A stretch of 64,000 nucleotides of DNA from Scenedesmus sp. ARA3 (taxonomy: Eukaryota; Chlorophyta; Chlorophyceae; Sphaeropleales; Scenedesmaceae), in the NCBI GenBank assembly GCA_004335835.1, contig RWJK01001582.1, positions 124,001 to 188,000 of the forward strand. Reading direction: 5' to 3'. A program made the position numbers and the translations under genes. Under the pieces are notes generated by a model. The model searched no databases. It saw only the letters and a program-made list of their open reading frames with translations, and was not told the origin of the DNA. The first letter of the stretch is position 1, and each line of letters opens with the position of its first letter. This document shows, piece after piece, positions 53,882 through 64,000 of the stretch.

Positions 53882-56221
53882 AGCGCAGCGTGACAACATC
53901 GTCAGTGGACGCAAGCCAAGGTGCTGTTGTTAAGCTGCAGCTGGCTGCTGACAGCCCCAGGGAATGCATTGCAGTGCACTCATCATTGCATCATCACCAT
54001 CATCACCATCATTATCATTGTTATGTTACCAGACCAAACAACAGCATCTACGCTATCGCCCCCTCGCCCCACAGGAGCAAAAAGTGCATGGCGATGCACT
54101 CCCAAGCATGGGGTTTTTGGTCTGCCGGCACGCCACCACCTGCTCTATGACAGGCATGTGAAGTGTTGCCTTGTGTGCAAGGCAGCGCTGCTCTGTGGAT
54201 GGAGTGGTGTGTGAGTTGTGGCCTTGTGTGCTGCTGCAGCAGCACCATGCATACTACACATTTTGCCAGCAGTGTTGCTGCAGCCCTGAGGGGTTGTGGG
54301 TGTGGGGCCGCAGCATTGCATTTGATTTGCTCAGCAGATGTGGTTCTGCCTGCAGCATGAATGCCATGTCTGCATACAGTCTTGCGTGGTGCTTACGTTG
54401 CACAAATGTGTCACACGCGTTCACAGCCACGTCCAAGGCCTTCCTCAGAGTGATATTGCATGCACTGGCACTGCAGCTACAGCATCTGCCGCCATATAAA
54501 GAAAGTTGCCGATTGCATTCATTACAAGCATAAGCATGATGCAACATGATGCCGCCCCTGTGCCATGCTTCTGCATGCTGGCGTTTTGTTGCATGGAATG
54601 ATTGACCTGCAATGATTGTCCTGCTTGCACGACGTTCTCAGAGAAGATCAAGGCGCATGGCCGCTGGCGCTCTGATGCAGTGCGAGCATACATGCAGACC
54701 ACCAGGATCATGCGCATGGTGGTCACGCAGACATTGTAAGGGGTGGTCGTCTACTCTCTTTGGGAGTCTTATTATTGGGGGTGAACCTTCTCCTGCAGTT
54801 AGTGCATGAACTGCCTGACCGGCACAGACCTGATGCAAGGCAACAGCCCTGCAAACAGGCCAGACGGACAGGCAAAGCACAACGCTAACTCATTTGCATG
54901 CAGCAAATACCTGCTGCTGCCAATAACACCAAAACCTGGCCCCAGGTTTAGGCAGCAGCAGCCACCATTGCTGTTAAACCCTAAGCTGCATGCAAACGAG
55001 CCAGTAGGATTCCGTCCCCCTTGGTAACAAAAAAAAGCTGCATGCAGCTGTTTAACATGTGTTATGCTACGCCGTCTAAACCCTGACTAGGGTTTTGTGC
55101 AGCAGCAACAGAACACGCTGCTGAAACACGTCTGGCATCAGTAAAGTGTGTGCTGTACCTGAATCGTCATTGCGGTGACTTTGGCAGTTCACGCACTGAC
55201 TGCACAAGCCAAACTTATCAAATATACAGGGCTATGATGAGAAAGGGGGCCCACCAAGAAAGCAGTACCACGGTGACTGCACAGCCATGTACATGGCACA
55301 TGTGGCTGACAACCAAGAGGCTATCCTAATCTGAGCCCAATGTGTCCCATCGCTCAAATGGAGAGTTTTCATTGAGATCTAAACTCAATGAGTCATTTAG
55401 TTGTGAGTGAACATGCCTGGGCGCAGGGCACATGTAAGCCTACAGTTTTCATGTGCACCGAGCACGGCAACTGTTGGCATGGCTACAGCTTTTGGCGTTG
55501 TCTGGCTCACTGGCTCACTCTCTTGGCAGCCGCGGCCGAAACGGCTGCCATCTGCTAGTGCACACGTGAGGATGGATCATTACGCTTAGCGTGTACAAGC
55601 GTGTAATGTTTACAACATGTACAGGTGCCGATGCAGCTGATCACACGTCAAGCCCGTGTGTTGACCGGCTCAAGTCACAAGTTGTTGGAGCCTGCCGCAG
55701 CTCAGCTGTCAGAAATTTTCCAAGGTATCAAGCGCAATTCGGCCATGGGCGTTACACCACGAGAAGTATACGCCTGAAGCAATCGCAGCACTCAATCAGC
55801 ACACACAATGTTTGGGTGCTGCTTGAGCAGCCGCCCGCTACCCCTACACTTTCACAACGCACCTCCAACATCCTGCAAAGCAGGCTGTACACAGCTGCAT
55901 CACAGCAGCTGCTCTTTCGGCCATCCACGCGTGCTGTTACAGCACACGGCCAAAGCGCTGAAGTGCCGAGGTAAAATACAACAGTAAACTCCAAGGTGGT
56001 CATCACTAGCAACGTCTGACTGAACCAGTAAGCAACGACATGGCAAGCATACAGGGTGCACAGCCTGAGAATCAACAGCAATCCCCGAGCCTTGATCCCC
56101 CGACATCCGCAACAGTATGCCGGCATGCAGCTGCCAGCAATATGCTCAGCAATGCTGCGTACGGCAGTGAAAAGCTGCCAGGCCATGAACAGGCTGCATG
56201 ACCCTGTGGTTACTGTCTTGC
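53882..56221. other. 2.3-kb intergenic region
   Basis: No intact gene. It contains a (CATCAC)n-like run at 53990-54020, a tyrosine-recombinase relic at 54614-54739 and otherwise nothing recognised. Confidence 0.45.
54614..54739 (+). mobile_element. Relic of a tyrosine recombinase (DIRS/Crypton-like) C-terminus
   Basis: An open stretch, 54614-54739, ends at TAA and reads KIKAHGRWRSDAVRAYMQTT. The IxxxGRWRSDAxxxY string is the C-terminal box of tyrosine recombinases in DIRS-type retrotransposons and Cryptons, with the putative catalytic Tyr. The Arg-His boxes that should precede it are not in frame upstream, so it is a fragment. Confidence 0.45.
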
Positions 56222-59200
56222 TCAGGTGCGGGGTGGCAGCCAAGCAAACTTGTTGGAACTGCCTCTGCGCTCGTTGACCGTGTTTGACTGGCCCTGCTGA
56301 ATCAGCATGTTGGCACACTGCCTGGCACTGTTGCAGGCTCCGCTGCCCCACAGGCGCGCAGCCAGACCTGTTCGGCAGCCAAAGGCAGGGAGGTGCATGC
56401 AGGCAAAGCAGGAGTAGACTCTCGTCAGCCAGCTGTGTGCATTTGTTTGGAGCGATGTAGCATGTGAAGGACGGCACGACCCACAAGGGGTACGCTGCGC
56501 ATGCGGTGAGGTGTGCACAAGGTGTACAGGTTGAACGCTGCACATCTGGCAGGTGTACGCAGCAAACTTGAAGTCTTGTGGCTGTTGCAGCATTAGCGCA
56601 TGCGATGAGGTGCAATGTGGTGCGCTAACGGTGCAGCTGCAACATGCACAGAATGCTTTGGTGGTGGCCTGCAGTGGCCCCGCAGGCTGCGGCGGTAGCA
56701 GCTGTTTTGACACAAAGCGCCTACTGGGCTGGCTGCAGGCGTGCTGGTGCAGCGCACCTGACACGTGGGGTGCTGCCATGGAGGTGCCACTCAGCGTGGT
56801 GCCAAACCAGCCATCCAGGCTGGCCGACACAATGTCCACCCTGCGGCACAGCAACACATGCGTATTAGACACACAGGAGTTGTCGGTGATGATATGTGCT
56901 TGCTGCGCAATTTGCGCTCACAAAGGCTGCAGGCGGACAGGCAGATCAGTTGCTAAAACACAGCAGCAGAGCTGAAAATGCGCAGTGCTTGTGGCTAGCC
57001 ATGCAAGGCTGGATGTAATATGCTGCGCTGCCCTGCTTGCTCACCCAGGTGCGAAGATGTCCACACAGCTGCGCAGCACAGTTGCAGGCAGGCAGAGTAG
57101 CAGCAATTGTCAGTACAGCTGCCTTGTCAGCTAGCAGCAAAAAAAGTATTAAGAAACTGCCAGAGTATACTCATACAACAGCGGCATTACAAACGGCCAT
57201 AGGCAGTATATGTGGAGTTCAAAGAGAAAGCTACATGCTGGCGCGCTCACCACTGCTGCTATCCTTCTCCAGCACAGTGTACTTGGGGTGTTGAACACTG
57301 TGCAGTGCATAACCCAAGCAGGAAGCAGACTTGCTGTAACGCATTGGCAGCATTCACAAGCCATACCTGCCATAGTTGCTGAAGGCAGCACGGTTCTCCC
57401 TCATGCTCCTGCCTGTGCCAGTCGGCTTGCCAGTGGCGCCAACTGTCAGCGCCGCAGGCACAGCAGCCGGCGATGCATTGCATGCATCCACGCCGTCATT
57501 TCCAGCAGCCACCACAACTAAGATGCCAGCCCTGTTGGCTGCCTGCACGGCCCGGTCAATTGAGTCAACGCGCGTCGTCAAACCTAACGAAAGGTTGACC
57601 ACCTTCTTCTTGCACTGCTCGCGGGAGTCAGAAATAACATAGTTGAGGCCAGCAACCAGGCTCTCTGTGCTTCCTGATCCGCTGTTGTCCAGCACACGCA
57701 CAGGGATCACAATGGCAGCCTTGGCCACTCCGTATGTGCTGCCTGCAATGGTGCCAGCCTGGCAGGCAGGTGGGCAGGCGGAGGGAAGCAGGCAACAGCA
57801 TGAGTATTCTTGAGCCAGAAGCTGCGCAGGGAAGCTCTGCCTATAACACTGTGTGATGGCTGCCGTTGACCCATGCTTGAAGCTTAAGGCGGTTGAGGTC
57901 AGGCTAGTCAGGCTAGTCACATCATGCCGGGTGGCAGCAGGCACCACGTTGTTGTATTCTGCTGTTGCTGCTGCTGCTGCTGCGGCTGCCACACCTTCCG
58001 CCATCTCACCACATGTGTGCCGTGCTTGTTGCGGTCATCATCCGTCTGCCCAAACGCATCTGTGGCATATCTGATGAACGCGCCAATCAGTCGCCGCTCC
58101 CCAAACTCCCTGTGTCCCTTCTTAATGCCACTGTCCACAATGTAAACACACACGCCAGCTCCATTCGAGCTGTAGTGGTAGCTGTCATCCATGGCTCCAT
58201 CAACCCTGTCAAGTCCCCAGCTTGGCACGCGAGGCTGCACAGATGCCACACTTGCACCACCATCCTCATAAAACTCGACAGGTGCTGCTGCCGCTGCTGC
58301 AGTTTCCACGCCTGCCACAGGCTTGACAAACAGCACCTGGTTTGGCTCTATGGAGGTGACCTCAGGTGTGTCTGCGAGGTGCTGCAGCAGCTGCCGCTGG
58401 GCTGGGGCGTCCTTTTCCAAAAACTGCAAGAAACAGAAAGTGGAAAACGGCGGCAGAGGAGAGCAGCAGGGTCACTGCAGGTGCGCCACAGCAGCGCAAG
58501 ACTGTTGCACAGCTGCTCAAACCACCTGGACTTGAAGCCGAGCAGAGCTCAAGTAAGACGCCAATCGTGACTAGAGTCTCACGGCTGCATATTAAATATT
58601 ACCTTTACTGACATTGCTGCACGGGCAGCATGCTTGCGCGCAGCTACAACCGCCACTGCTGCTCAGTCTGTGGCAGGCGCACCTCACCTTGAATGACACG
58701 CCCTGCCAGGCATGTGCCCGGGATGCGGCCATGTACTTCACGTGTGCTCCCTGCTGCTTGATGGTGCTGCACAGCAGAACGAATCTCTTATTCAGCCGTC
58801 AGCCAAATATTGCCATGCGCTACGTGTCAGGCCAACCAAACAGGCAAACAGAAAGACAAGCAGGACAGCTGCGCGATGGCGTGCACTTGAGGCCATGCCG
58901 GTTGCTGCCTACATTCAAAACAGCACTTACCTGGCCACTTTCTCAACGACAGAGTCTGCTGTGCCAGCAGCAAAGGTCGCCAGGTACTCCTGATCAGCAA
59001 CCAGAGCGTCTGGTGCCAGCATGTTGATCTTCACAGCATTGGACCCTGCTACTGCCACACCACCGCCTGCACAGCATCCCAGCGTATTGCGGCAGCAGTG
59101 CACATTGGCTGAGCAGGGGTAGATAGCAAAGCAGCAGCACCATGCAGCAGGCCAGGCTGTATGATGTCATGAAATCATGCATGCCTGCATGCAGGACGCC

Positions 59201-59507
59201 ATTCTCTCTCAATCAACCAGGCAGATGTGACGCCATTTGTGCAACTTTGTAATACGTGTTGCACAGATCGACCATCTAGCTGGCAGCGCAGGTGTTGGCG
59301 CGTGCGCGCTCATGTCCGCCTACCGACTCCATCTAGTCCGCCTGCTGCCATAGCACTTGTTGAAAATGGCACCGCCTGTAGTTCAACTATGCTGCCTCCT
59401 AGCAGAGCTGTGACCGCTGCTGCTTCCGCGCCATTTTCGGCTGCACCCACTGCGACGACTACGCAAAAGATGGCCAACACCACAGACATCCCAAATAAAC
59501 GTGTCAT
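56222..59507 (-). CDS. Proteinase-K-like subtilase (S8A) with I9 propeptide
   Basis: Eight exons, 59507-59324, 59066-58931, 58766-58688, 58423-58010, 57758-57367, 57068-57045 (24 bases), 56840-56758 and 56367-56222, sum to 485 residues. The signal peptide is residues 1-22 (MTRLFGMSVVLAIFCVVVAV). The I9 inhibitor propeptide covers about 75-168 (EYLATFAAG... ASRAHAWQGVSFKFLEKDAP... VTSIEPNQVLF). The peptidase triad is Asp230 (VYIVDSGI), His267 (KHGTHV) and Ser430 (LSGTSMAAPHVSG); the oxyanion Asn is in VVVAAGND. It is a secreted endopeptidase that needs autocatalytic removal of the propeptide. The C-terminus is short and Cys-containing (CNSARQCANMLIQQG). Unlike most genes here, no exon-edge copies were seen. 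The assignment is secure. Confidence 0.9.
57045..57068 (-). other. 24-base micro-exon of the subtilase gene
   Basis: Codes CVDIFAPG, bounded by TGCGCAG acceptor and GTGAGC donor, phases 2 and 2. Without it the conserved subtilase VDIFAPG strand would be missing, so it must be included. Confidence 0.85.
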
Positions 59508-60083
59508 GGCTGATTAAATACGTGTCTGTGGCCACGACGCTGCAGCAGCGACTTTTGTGAAGGTGTGTGAAGTATGCACCGGCCCCTGCGATCACTTTGC
59601 AAACATAATCAGATTTTCAAGACACATACACCGAGTAACCACGTGTAGCTGTTGGCTGGTGACTCCAGGTCCCAGAAGCTGCGCGGGTGGACGAGCTTAG
59701 AATGATGGGACCAATGGCTGACAGACGATCCGCGAAGCACCGAAGTTTGATCGCGTGTCAAATAAATATGATGTGTATGAATGTTCACTTGACTATGACT
59801 TCAAACTCTGCACGTACACCCAGCAACAACAAGCAGCTGCCTTGCATGGCGCGAACTCAACACGATGCCACGCCTTGCCGTCATAGGCAGCAAGTATCCA
59901 GCACGTTTGCCGCCGAATAGTACATTTGAAATAGTGCTGTGTGCAGCTATGCCAGCCTGGCAGGCAGCTGCTGCAGCTGCTGAGTGTACTACCTGCATCA
60001 CACGATGATCATGCCATACTGCATCAACATTCCCAGAGCTCCACAATTTACATACACAATATATTATAAGGTTATAAACACAG
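59508..60083. other. Subtilase upstream / FkbM gene 3' region
   Basis: No gene seen. It holds the subtilase promoter (no clear TATA) and the 3' UTR of the FkbM gene, whose stop codon is itself part of a TGTAA string. Confidence 0.5.
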
Positions 60084-61205
60084 TTACACAATGTCTTCAA
60101 AGTCAGGGTACCCGGTCTGCTTTCTCTGCAGGCACAGCTGCACAGCAACCTGCTGCTGCCCACACACGTCCCAGTCGCGGCACCTGCAGCGCTGCGCCAC
60201 CTGCAGCTGCGGCGGTACATGCTCACAATACACCTGCGGCAGCGGCAGTGGTGCAGACAGGACAACTGCTGTCACTTCGGCTGCAACATCGTCGATCATC
60301 AATCATCATGAACTGTGCAGGCAATTCTTGTGCTGCCAGAATCTAGACGTTGGATGTATCAGCGACGCACACCAACACACACCACTGTTGGGTTGCATGC
60401 AAGTACATGGCGGCGACAGCTTGACGTACTAAGTAGTGTAGGACAGCTGGGCCCACAGCGTCACTCACCCAAGGGAGGCCATGTGCGTGTTTGTCAGAAG
60501 TGGCAGACAGTGGAAACCACTGCTGACTGGCCCTGTAATAGTACGGAAAGAACTCAGTATTTGCAGCCATATCTTCCCCGGGCACCTGCAGCTGCCTGTT
60601 CTTCGCTGCCCAGATGTTTGTGTTGAATGGGAAGTGTGACGCAAAGCTTTTTGGGTGAAACAGCGCAGCATAGCCATGGTCCTGAGGGTTGTCTGAGTGT
60701 GTCAGGCCTGCCGCTGCCATCTCAGGGCAGGGCCAAGATGCAGGGCCATGCATACCAGGCAGCGTGCCATTCCTGCAAGCGATAGAAGCAGCAAGGACGG
60801 CAGCCGACCAGTGCAACAATGGCAGCAGCAGCATCTGGTGTCAAGGCCAGCGCCCACTGCGTCCACCTTATGTCAGTGTGCATGCATAAGAATTTGCGAA
60901 AGACTTCAAGGCAGGTAAGCATTAAAAGCAGCATCGCAGTCCTTTGTCGCAACAGCAGCACATGTATTTTAGTATGCCATCAAGAACCTTTACCTGAGCT
61001 GCTGCGCCGTCCAAACGTCGTATGCCAGCTGTGCAGATGAGATTGTCTCCATCTGTGGCAGGGGTGCCCCCCAGCCCTGCTGGGACACTGCACCAGCATC
61101 ATGCGCCACATGCCAGGGCACATGCACCAGGCTGTACTGCTGCCTGATCAGGTCCAGCAGCAGCTGAGGCAGCCGCTCCATCTCGTGCCTGCATGAGCAG
61201 CAGCC

Positions 61206-61244
<39 letters not shown>

Positions 61245-62288
61245 ACACCATGCAGATCAAGTACTGGCATCATATGTGCTGTCATTCATAAGCACTAAGA
61301 GATGTGCAGGATCCCCAGCACAAGCTGCATGAACATTGCCAAGCCAATGCATCTTCCACCAGCGGCATGCACTGGCTGCATCCTACACATCCGTGAATGC
61401 TACCTGCTGCCCCCTGCTGTGTTTCCTGCGAGTGTGCCACTCACAGCCTGTGTGCAAAGTGTCCCGGGCTGTACTCAAACACAATGTGCTGCACGCGCCC
61501 GCTGCGCAGCAGCTGCTGCGCGCTGTCAAACACATCAGGCTCATGACCTTCCACATCCACCTTCATCATGTCAATGGGGCGGCTGCTGGACAGCAGGCGG
61601 CTTTGCAAGCCTTGGCTGCTGCCGGACACATCAGTCATGCTGCTGCTGCTGCTGGATGGTGCTGCTGCTGCCTCCTTGAAGGACTGGTGCACTTGTGGCT
61701 GCTGCTGCTGCTGCTGCTGCTGCTGATGGTACTCATCCAAGTCATCCAGCCTGGCTGCCTTTGCTGGAACCTGTTTGTTTGACAGCAGCAGCATGAGCAG
61801 GCATGTCAAGCACCCAGCTTATAACACATCTTGGCAGGTTATTACAGCGGCTGCATCAGCACGCTGTGCAAGTGCTGCCAGTGTGTGCCGTTGATGAGCT
61901 GCTTTGAACACACCCAGCGCATCCTTGCGCAGCTACCTAACCCGGTGACCAGCAGATAGTGCCAACCCATAGTACCAGAAGCATCTGTCAACTAAAGGGG
62001 TGCAGTGAAAAGGGCCTGGTGGCGGCTGTGTAACACTCCCACCTGCAGCATGTTGTGTGTTGTCTGCTGGCGCACATGCACCCCAGCCTGCCCCCAGCTG
62101 CCACTGAGAGGCACGTTGACTGTGTAAGGCGCAGCAGCATCTGGCGCAATCAGCACTGGCAGCACCTCAATGAGATGGCTGAGGTGGTTGCGGGCAGCTG
62201 AGTACTCCAGGAACGCCCGGAAAAGCGGCACTGGCTCAACAGCCACAACGCTGCAGACAGAGCAGCAGGGTAGCGTTTAGTAGATCTC

Positions 62289-62325
<37 letters not shown>

Positions 62326-64000
62326 GCATGTGCTTTGTTTGCCCTGGCAGAGCCGACCTATGCATTCCAGGACCGGCGCCCCCCGGCATTCAACTTGCTC
62401 TCAAGGTATCCCAGCTCCATGCAAGCCTTGTTCACACTAGAGAGGTGTGCACTTCAAGCATCCCCGCTGTCCCAACGGCAGCTCAGCTGTGAATCACGCA
62501 GCTAACCGACTCCAGCAAGACGGTTGCTGCTGCTTATGTGCCGCCCACCTGCAGCCCATTGCAGCTGCCAGCAGGCTGTACCAGCCCATGTTGGCGCCCA
62601 CATCCAGCACAAGGCCGGAGCTGCCCGGGGCGCTGGCGTTGCAGCGGCCGCGCAGCGCAGCAAAGAATACCTGCAGCAGCAGTTGCCACACAACAGCACG
62701 TAAACAAGGAGTGCGGCTGCAGCTGCTTGCACTCTGCACAAACATAATGCATGCAACAGAAGCTGCACAGTCATGCTTCAGCCTGGGTCTGCAGCCTGCG
62801 CTGTGCATCTATGAGTTGCTGTGTCAGAGACCCCCATCAGCTAACACAAAACCTGCAAGCCATGCCTGCCTGCATACACCATGTGGCGTACAAGCGTGAT
62901 ATAACCAACACATGCAATATTGTGCCACTGGTGCTAGCCTGCCACCTGTACTTCATGCAGCACAACCTGCAAACCATGCGTGCCGCTAACACAATGTGCC
63001 GTACGACTGACACGTTATCGACACATGCACCTTTAAAGAAGGGCTGCATGCACCGCAGCCTCATCCCACCTGTGATATGCCTGGCTCCACCATGCCAGCA
63101 GCACTCATCTGCGCGCTCTGGTCTGTGTCGTGCGCAGGGTCGGTGTAGGCAAACAGGAAGCCTGGGGGGTGAGGCACCCTCCTCAGCCGCACCTCAGGCA
63201 CGCCATGCAGCTGCAGGTAGGCAATGGGGCCCACGCCTTCACTCCTGCAGGGTGCAAGTCCAGCGTGTGTTGAGACCAAGAGTTTCAATGATTAGGCGCA
63301 GGAGTTGTTGTGCCCCAGCGCGAGTGCTGCCTGTGCCAGCTGCCAGACCAGTACCAGTAGGGTTGCTACAGCAAGCTGTTACGCGTCAACCAACTGCATT
63401 AGGAAAAGAAAGGAAAGGAAGGCTATCAGTGAACATCTGAGCTGGTTTCTTTGCCACCTGGCCAGCTCACCAGGCTGGCCCGTGCTGCAGGCCCTGCCAG
63501 GGCCCGCAGTCATGGCAGTCAGTGCCCAGGTCGCAGCGCACCCAGGCCACCCTGCCTGCTGCAGTGATGTTGCCACGGCGGCCCTCATCACATACCCCAT
63601 CGCGTGCCTGCAAGCACATGCAGAGTTTTGGACGCATTCTGCATATGCTGCAGTGGCCATGCTTGACGGTGCAGCTTGATTGGCTCGCCGCTCATGAATT
63701 TCATACAACATACAACAAGACTGAAAAGACGTACCTTGTAGCAGCTGTTGTCGCAACGCACTCCTGGTACTTGCTGTGGCTTCAGCGCTGGATGCTCCCG
63801 CTGCTGCTGCTTGACAGCATTGATGCTGATGTTGGGATGGCCAGCAGCAGCCAGCCAGTGCTGTCTGAAGCCTAGTGGGTCGTCTAGCCTGGCCCCAAGT
63901 GCATCATATGTGTCGGTTGCAGCTGGTACCGCTGCATAATAGTAGGTGTAGACAGCATCCAGCATGACAAGGGCAGCTGACAGTGCCAGCAGACACAGCA
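60084..64000 (-). CDS. FkbM-family methyltransferase, membrane-anchored, 5' partial
   Basis: Nine exons seen: 64000-63735 (open at the edge), 63607-63471, 63244-63070, 62670-62549, 62250-62043, 61770-61445, 61188-60994, 60772-60469 and 60233-60084. Phases match throughout and give about 626 visible residues. A hydrophobic helix at the edge (CLLALSAALVMLDAVYTYYY) suggests a signal anchor. A Cys-rich module follows: RCDNSCYKARDGVCDEG, then CDLGTDCHDCGPW (LNR-like). The FkbM domain then has GLVLDVGANMGWYSLLAA (SAM motif I), VVAVEPVPLFRAFLEYSAA and MMKVDVEGHEPDVFDSAQQL. After the methyltransferase there is an acidic-aromatic region and a short Cys-containing tail (RCRCRDWDVCG). FkbM enzymes O-methylate sugars or small molecules; in algae they often sit in the Golgi. 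The substrate is unknown. Confidence 0.82.
61207..61242 (+). repeat. (CAG)12 array in an FkbM-gene intron
   Basis: A pure triplet run upstream (transcript direction) of exon 61188, close to its acceptor. Confidence 0.9.

Overview
This window looks like nuclear DNA of a core chlorophyte green alga, of the Scenedesmus/Tetradesmus type. The evidence is small exons with GT-AG introns, very heavy CAG/CTG triplet tracts in both exons and introns, a plastid Cpn60-alpha gene with a transit peptide, a plant-type TOM5, an expansin, and a DUF3110 protein of the plastid/cyanobacterial lineage. There is one 50-N assembly gap (51313-51362). No bacterial operons, CRISPR arrays or viral genes were seen. Gene models were built by hand from splice sites and checked by reading-frame arithmetic: every complete model sums to a whole number of codons.

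Layout, left to right: the 3' end of MAD1 (+, 1-1222); a truncated 5' fragment of a raffinose-synthase-like gene (-, 1662-2796); a Canopy/saposin-like ER protein (-, 4802-7033); a 1209-aa protein with two DUF3110 domains (-, 8008-13277) whose first intron holds an AT-rich inverted-repeat element; an expansin with a CBM1-like tail (-, 16932-18519); a fumarate-reductase-type flavoprotein (-, 19849-24741); an AFG1-family AAA ATPase (-, 25019-36197) whose 6.7-kb second intron encloses three complete genes (a 74-aa membrane protein, TOM5, and an opposite-strand maltose O-acetyltransferase-like gene); plastid CPN60A (+, 37191-43866); a GH47 alpha-mannosidase (-, 45270-50805); a membrane/coiled-coil protein with a GC-AG intron (+, 53007-53881); a proteinase-K-like subtilase (-, 56222-59507); and an FkbM-type methyltransferase running off the right edge (-, 60084-64000).

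The genes are mostly unrelated housekeeping genes. Loose functional links are ER/secretory (Canopy, GH47, FkbM, subtilase, expansin), mitochondrial (AFG1, TOM5) and plastid (CPN60A, probably DUF3110).

The most striking feature is shared by seven of the genes. The edge of an exon, together with its splice site and some adjacent intron, is tandemly duplicated, leaving one to four decayed copies of the exon end inside the neighbouring intron. I count about 30 copies, with regular periods such as exactly 142 bp (CPN60A), exactly 123 bp (GH47) and 102-120 bp (AFG1). Each copy keeps a plausible acceptor or donor, and only the copy at the true exon keeps an uninterrupted frame. This points to a recurrent, recent process of exon-edge tandem duplication that fills introns with decoy splice sites.
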